Assembly (NCBI GenBank): GCA_900550095.1
Contig: URRG01000083.1
Span: 1-8,363 of the forward strand
Length of the DNA: 8,363 nucleotides
Direction: 5' to 3'
From: an uncultured Oscillospiraceae bacterium
Lineage (GTDB): Bacteria; Bacillota; Clostridia; Oscillospirales; Acutalibacteraceae
The notes under the pieces are model-generated. The model saw only the letters and a program-made list of their open reading frames with translations, had not been told where the DNA came from and searched no databases. Both the position numbers and the translations under genes were made by a program. Positions 5,573-8,363 of this stretch are shown in pieces (within the stretch, counting starts at the first letter, position 1; every line of letters begins with the position of its first letter).

Positions 5573-5688
5573 GGCAGGTTCCGCTCCGAGGAAAGGGACG
5601 GCTCCCTCAGGGGCCGGTTTGAGACCAGGCAGGATCTGTAAGGACGCCGGTAATTAAAGATATTCCCGTTTTAAAAATGCGGAGAGAG

Positions 5689-5717
5689 CGGCAGGCGCGG
5701 GAGCGTCTGCCGTTTTT
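5689..5717 (+). terminator. rho-independent terminator after rubrerythrin
   Basis: CGGCAGGCGC (5689-5698) pairs with GCGTCTGCCG (5703-5712) over ten positions (one G-U) with a GGGA loop, followed directly by five T. It lies about 115 bases after the rubrerythrin stop, and nothing coding is seen between them. Confidence 0.88.
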
Positions 5718-6021
5718 CATGCCGTTCCGCGGCATACCGGCATATGGGCGGCATATGGGACGCTGGGAAAGACGCAGCGTAAAGGCGAAAAAGGGCATAA
5801 AAAATGGAAAGAGAGGACCATGTCTTGGAACGCCTGGCGGGATCGCAGGAAGGTCGAACGTCATCCCTGCCGGGGTTGAACTTTGGAGGAAGCTGCTGGA
5901 CATTGCAGGGAACGGCGCAATGGGAAATTAAAACGGTTCAATTTTCCGGGGAGCGCCGAAGCGGCTTTTCGCCTTCGGTAAGCTTGCGGCCTGGCAAAAC
6001 CAGCGAAAGCGGGGGATCGGC
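5718..6021. other. gene-free, hairpin-rich stretch of unknown role
   Basis: This lies between the rubrerythrin terminator and the promoter of the M20 gene. Short open frames here lack ribosome sites and resemble nothing. A run of local helices is visible: 5760-5765/5775-5780, 5836-5843/5863-5871 (one bulge), 5901-5906/5917-5922, 5923-5929/5940-5947 (one bulge), 5956-5963/5970-5978 (one bulge), and a nested stem 5982-5985/6007-6010 with CTGG/CCAG inside (5991-5994/6000-6003). It does not match RNase P RNA, tmRNA, SRP RNA or common riboswitch cores as I know them. No clear internal promoter was found. It may be an unrecognised structured RNA or a decayed sequence. Confidence 0.3.
5730..5759 (+). 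repeat. short tandem direct repeat
   Basis: CGGCATATGGG occurs twice without a gap (5738-5748 and 5749-5759), preceded by the related CGGCATAC (5730-5737). It lies at the start of the gene-free stretch. It could be a cluster of protein-binding sites or a replication slippage product. Confidence 0.6.
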
Positions 6022-6050
6022 TTGACTTTTGATATGATTAGTCGTATTAT
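6022..6050 (+). promoter_or_regulatory. promoter of the M20 peptidase gene
   Basis: TTGACT (6022-6027), a 17-base spacer and TATTAT (6045-6050) give a near-consensus vegetative promoter. The start point would be near 6057, about 80 bases upstream of the ATG. Confidence 0.78.
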
Positions 6051-6135
6051 CAGATTGCAGCCGACAGTTATATAAGGCCTCCCTTTAAGGAAAAGGAAAG
6101 GGGGGATATGCGAACAGGCAAGGAGGAGCGATAGT

Positions 6136-7449
6136 ATGGAAAACATAAAACCGGTGGAACAGCTGCTTTCGGATATGATCCGGATCCCTACGGTCAGAGG
6201 TGTGCCGGAAAAATACAAAATGGCCGAATATAGGAACTTTTTGGAACAGGAATTCCCTCACGTGTTTTCTGTTATGGAGAAAGTGCCGGTGGAGGAGGCT
6301 CTCCTTCTGAAATGGGAGGGCAGGGATCCCTCTCTTCTGCCCGTGGCGCTGTCGGGCCACATGGACGTGGTGGACGCGGACGGCGATGGCTGGGAGCGCC
6401 CGCCCTTTGCGGGGGAGATCGACGAGGGCCAGGTCTGGGGCCGGGGCGCTTTGGATATGAAGGGGGCTCAGTGCGCCTTCCTCTGCGCTTTGGAGGAGAA
6501 GTGCAGAAGGGGCGAGATCCCTCAGCGCACGATCTACGTTTATCTTTCCTGCGATGAAGAGGTGGGAGGGGATATCACCCGCCGGGCCGTGGAATATCTG
6601 AAGGGCCGCGGCGTCCGCCTGCAGGCTGTATTCGACGAGGGAGGGACGCTGGCGGAAAACTATCTGGGCCGCATTCCGGGCAGGTCGGCAGTGATCGCCA
6701 TTGCTGAAAAGGGGAACGTCACCTATGAGATCACCGCAGAGGGGAAGGGCGGCCATTTGGCCAATCCGGGGAAAGGAACCCCCATTGCGCGGCTGGCGGC
6801 TTTTATCTGCGACATAGAAGATCACACGCCCTTTTTGAGGGAACTTCCTGAGGAGCATCGGGTTTGCCTCCGGGCGGCGGCCCGATTTATGAAGGGGGAG
6901 GACGCGGAAAAATTTGCGGCGGCTGCTGAAGAGACGGATCCCGCGTATCCCATCCTTCATGAGATCTGCGACGACGCGGAGGCGCGTTTAGGGGCTACGG
7001 CTGCATTCACCATGATCCAAGGCGGTATTTCCGCCAATGTTCTGCCGGAAAAGGCGGTCCTGACTATGAATGTGCGTGTTCCTGCCGCTCAGCCGGAAAA
7101 GGAAGTGACGAAAATTCTGGAGGAAAAAGCGGGAAAATACGGCCTTTCCGTGAAGCTTTGCTCGGGCCGGGACGCTTCCGCTGTCACGCCGGTGGACGGC
7201 TGGGCCTACCGGTTTGCGGAGGAAACCTTGAACAAGGTGTTCCCCGGCATGCCTGTTATTCCCTTTGTTTTGGGAGGAGGAACCGACAGCCGCCATTTCC
7301 TGGAGATCGCGGAGGAGGCCGTCCGCTTCAGCCCGATCTATATCCATGGGAGCCAGGGCGCCGGCGTACACGGGAAAAACGAACGGATTGACATAAGTTC
7401 GTTATATGAATCGGTACGCTATTATAGGGAATTTTTGAAAAAAATCTGA
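6136..7449 (+). CDS. M20-family zinc metallopeptidase (carboxypeptidase or deacylase type)
   Basis: This encodes 437 residues; AAGGAGG (6120-6126) lies nine bases before the ATG. Family M20 enzymes hydrolyse peptide or N-acyl-amino-acid bonds with two zinc ions in the cytoplasm. The catalytic domain is split. Its first part has GHMDVV with His75 and Asp77 (Asp77 is the usual catalytic-support residue), GRGALDMKG with Asp107 bridging the metals, DEEVGG with Glu141 (probable general base) and Glu142, and DEGG with Asp167. A lid or dimerisation domain follows from about 190 to 310 (EGKGGHLANPG, His207). The second catalytic part has GGTDSRHF (381-388) and the last metal ligand, His412, in GVHGKNE. 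All expected ligands are present. Length and motifs resemble the carboxypeptidase S / PM20D1-like branch, but the substrate cannot be told. It is a single-gene unit; no clear terminator was seen after it. Confidence 0.92.
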   Translation: MENIKPVEQLLSDMIRIPTVRGVPEKYKMAEYRNFLEQEFPHVFSVMEKVPVEEALLLKWEGRDPSLLPVALSGHMDVVDADGDGWERPPFAGEIDEGQVWGRGALDMKGAQCAFLCALEEKCRRGEIPQRTIYVYLSCDEEVGGDITRRAVEYLKGRGVRLQAVFDEGGTLAENYLGRIPGRSAVIAIAEKGNVTYEITAEGKGGHLANPGKGTPIARLAAFICDIEDHTPFLRELPEEHRVCLRAAARFMKGEDAEKFAAAAEETDPAYPILHEICDDAEARLGATAAFTMIQGGISANVLPEKAVLTMNVRVPAAQPEKEVTKILEEKAGKYGLSVKLCSGRDASAVTPVDGWAYRFAEETLNKVFPGMPVIPFVLGGGTDSRHFLEIAEEAVRFSPIYIHGSQGAGVHGKNERIDISSLYESVRYYREFLKKI

Positions 7450-7831
7450 CCAGCAGGAGCGATCCGGCGTCAGGGGGCCGAAAAAGAAGATATATGGCGT
7501 TCGTTTATTATTTATAGTGGTAAGTAAGAAGCAGGGAAACTGACGGCATGCCTGCGGAATGAGGAACTGCCGCTGCATTTCGGCAATGACGGCGAAAATA
7601 CGGGAGACGGCGGCGTATTCCGCCGGCACATATTTTACATGCGGGAAAGACCGACGGGAGTATGAATCCGCGGTTTTCGGGCAACCTAAGGACAAAAAGG
7701 CCGCCCGCCTCCGGAAAGGCCGCGCATACGGACGGCGTATCTATGCTTCACAGGATTTCCGGCGGGGCCGGAAAATGCCTGACGGGGCGGCGAAACGGGG
7801 CGGAAAGCCAGTAAAAGGAAGTGTTTTTGGG
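7450..7831. other. gene-free stretch before spoVAC
   Basis: No convincing gene, RNA gene or terminator was seen here. One plus-strand frame is open from 7544 into spoVAC, but its translation is Arg-rich and unlike any protein I know. Small hairpins such as TGCCG/CGGCA (about 7568-7585) are present. I looked for the forespore sigma-G/sigma-F promoter expected upstream of spoVAC and did not find a clear one. Confidence 0.4.
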
Positions 7832-8363
7832 ATGCGCGAGCATGACGGCAGCCCTGCGGAGACCGCAGAGGCAACGGAAAAGAACGGGCAGGTCTCACAA
7901 GGGCTCAGGGGACCGGAAAATCCCTCCGCCCCCAAGGTGACAAAGGAAGAGTATAAAACCATGACGGAAAAGGCTTCTCCGCCTTCTCCATTTTTGAAAA
8001 ACGCGCTCATGGCCTTTTTGATAGGCGGGGCTATCTGCTGTCTGGGGGAGGCCCTGGCGCAGGCGTATATGGCCGGAGGGCTGGATGAGAAGAGTGCGAG
8101 GGCTCTGGTTTCGGTCACGTTGGTGGGGATCAGCGCTATTTTGACGGCCCTCGGCGTATACGACAACATCGCCAAGGTGGCGGGAGCAGGCACGCTGGTT
8201 CCTATTACGGGCTTTGCCAATTCGGTGGTTTCCCCGGCTATGGAATTTCAGAGCGAGGGCTTTATCACAGGATTGGGGGCAAAGATGTTTATTGTAGCGG
8301 GGCCCGTTCTGGTATACGGGATCAGCGCCGCCGTGCTCTACGGCCTGATTTTATGGATCTTCC
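7832..8363 (+). CDS. spoVAC: stage V sporulation protein AC (SpoVAC), cut by the window end
   Basis: SpoVAC is an inner-membrane subunit of the SpoVA channel, which moves Ca-dipicolinate into the forespore and out at germination. The 177 residues visible run to the window edge, close to the expected C-terminus. From about residue 38 the protein matches SpoVAC: EEYKTM, PPSPFLKNALMAFLIGGAIC (50-69, first membrane segment), then GVYDNIAKVAGAG (108-120), LVPITGFANSVVSPAMEF (122-139) and SEG, and a last hydrophobic segment (about 151-177). The start is uncertain. ATG 7832 has AAAAGGAA upstream, but at about 12 bases, and adds roughly 35 polar residues compared with the Bacillus protein. GTG 7937 would give the usual length but has no ribosome site; ATG 7775 is also in frame. 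spoVAD and spoVAE would be expected just beyond the window. Confidence 0.93.
   Translation, partial: MREHDGSPAETAEATEKNGQVSQGLRGPENPSAPKVTKEEYKTMTEKASPPSPFLKNALMAFLIGGAICCLGEALAQAYMAGGLDEKSARALVSVTLVGISAILTALGVYDNIAKVAGAGTLVPITGFANSVVSPAMEFQSEGFITGLGAKMFIVAGPVLVYGISAAVLYGLILWIF

Noticed and set aside
5573..5688. A GGCTCC/GGGGCC hairpin soon after the rubrerythrin stop as its terminator
   Set aside because: The stem is short with a G-U pair and no real T run follows. The hairpin at 5689-5717 is far better.
5677..6025. Short plus-strand frames at 5677-5931, 5804-6025 and a 19-codon frame at 5820
   Set aside because: None has a properly spaced ribosome site, the translations are compositionally odd and overlapping, and the first overlaps the rubrerythrin terminator.
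6085..6960. A 291-codon minus-strand frame opposite the M20 gene
   Set aside because: It is antisense to a gene with a complete set of M20 metal ligands and has no ribosome site or recognisable domain.
7402..7695. A 97-codon minus-strand frame after the M20 gene
   Set aside because: It overlaps the 3' end of the M20 gene, has no ribosome site, and its sequence shows no domain or plausible signal peptide.

Overview
The window looks like chromosomal DNA from an anaerobic, spore-forming Clostridia species, most likely a Lachnospiraceae-type gut bacterium. The evidence is a SpoVAC sporulation protein, a rubrerythrin, an intracellular GH51 arabinofuranosidase, a DUF6171 protein, strong AGGAGG-type ribosome binding sites and a fairly GC-rich sequence. 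No species can be named from sequence alone. No mobile element, tRNA, rRNA or CRISPR array was found.

Layout, left to right. A possible small terminator sits at the left edge. A short lipoprotein gene (57-521, minus) follows. A 440-base gene-free stretch holds an inverted repeat, a good promoter and two LexA-box-like sites. This leads into a plus-strand pair: a 123-residue protein (965-1336) overlapping by ATGA with a 104-residue orphan sigma-70 region 4 protein (1333-1647). Two very short leader ORFs precede the pair. Convergent to it is a YihY/BrkB-family membrane protein (1764-2651, minus) with its own terminator and extended -10 promoter. Next is a minus-strand operon of GH51 alpha-L-arabinofuranosidase (3191-4660) and a cysteine-rich DUF6171 protein (2923-3177), closed by a strong terminator (2782-2822). 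Its promoter is overlapped by a perfect 11-bp-arm inverted repeat and abutted by a second palindrome that resembles AraR operators. Divergently transcribed is rubrerythrin (5033-5572), with its own promoter and terminator. A gene-free, hairpin-rich stretch (5718-6021) separates it from an M20-family metallopeptidase (6136-7449). A further gene-free stretch precedes spoVAC (from 7832), which runs off the right edge close to its expected end.

Functionally this is mostly a series of independent transcription units: peroxide defence (rubrerythrin), arabinan or arabinoxylan oligosaccharide use (GH51), peptide or acyl-amino-acid hydrolysis (M20) and spore dipicolinate transport (SpoVAC). No complete new multi-gene system is evident. 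The parts most worth a second look are the possibly SOS-controlled orphan sigma-like module with leader ORFs, the double operator of the GH51 operon, and the structured gene-free stretch 5718-6021.
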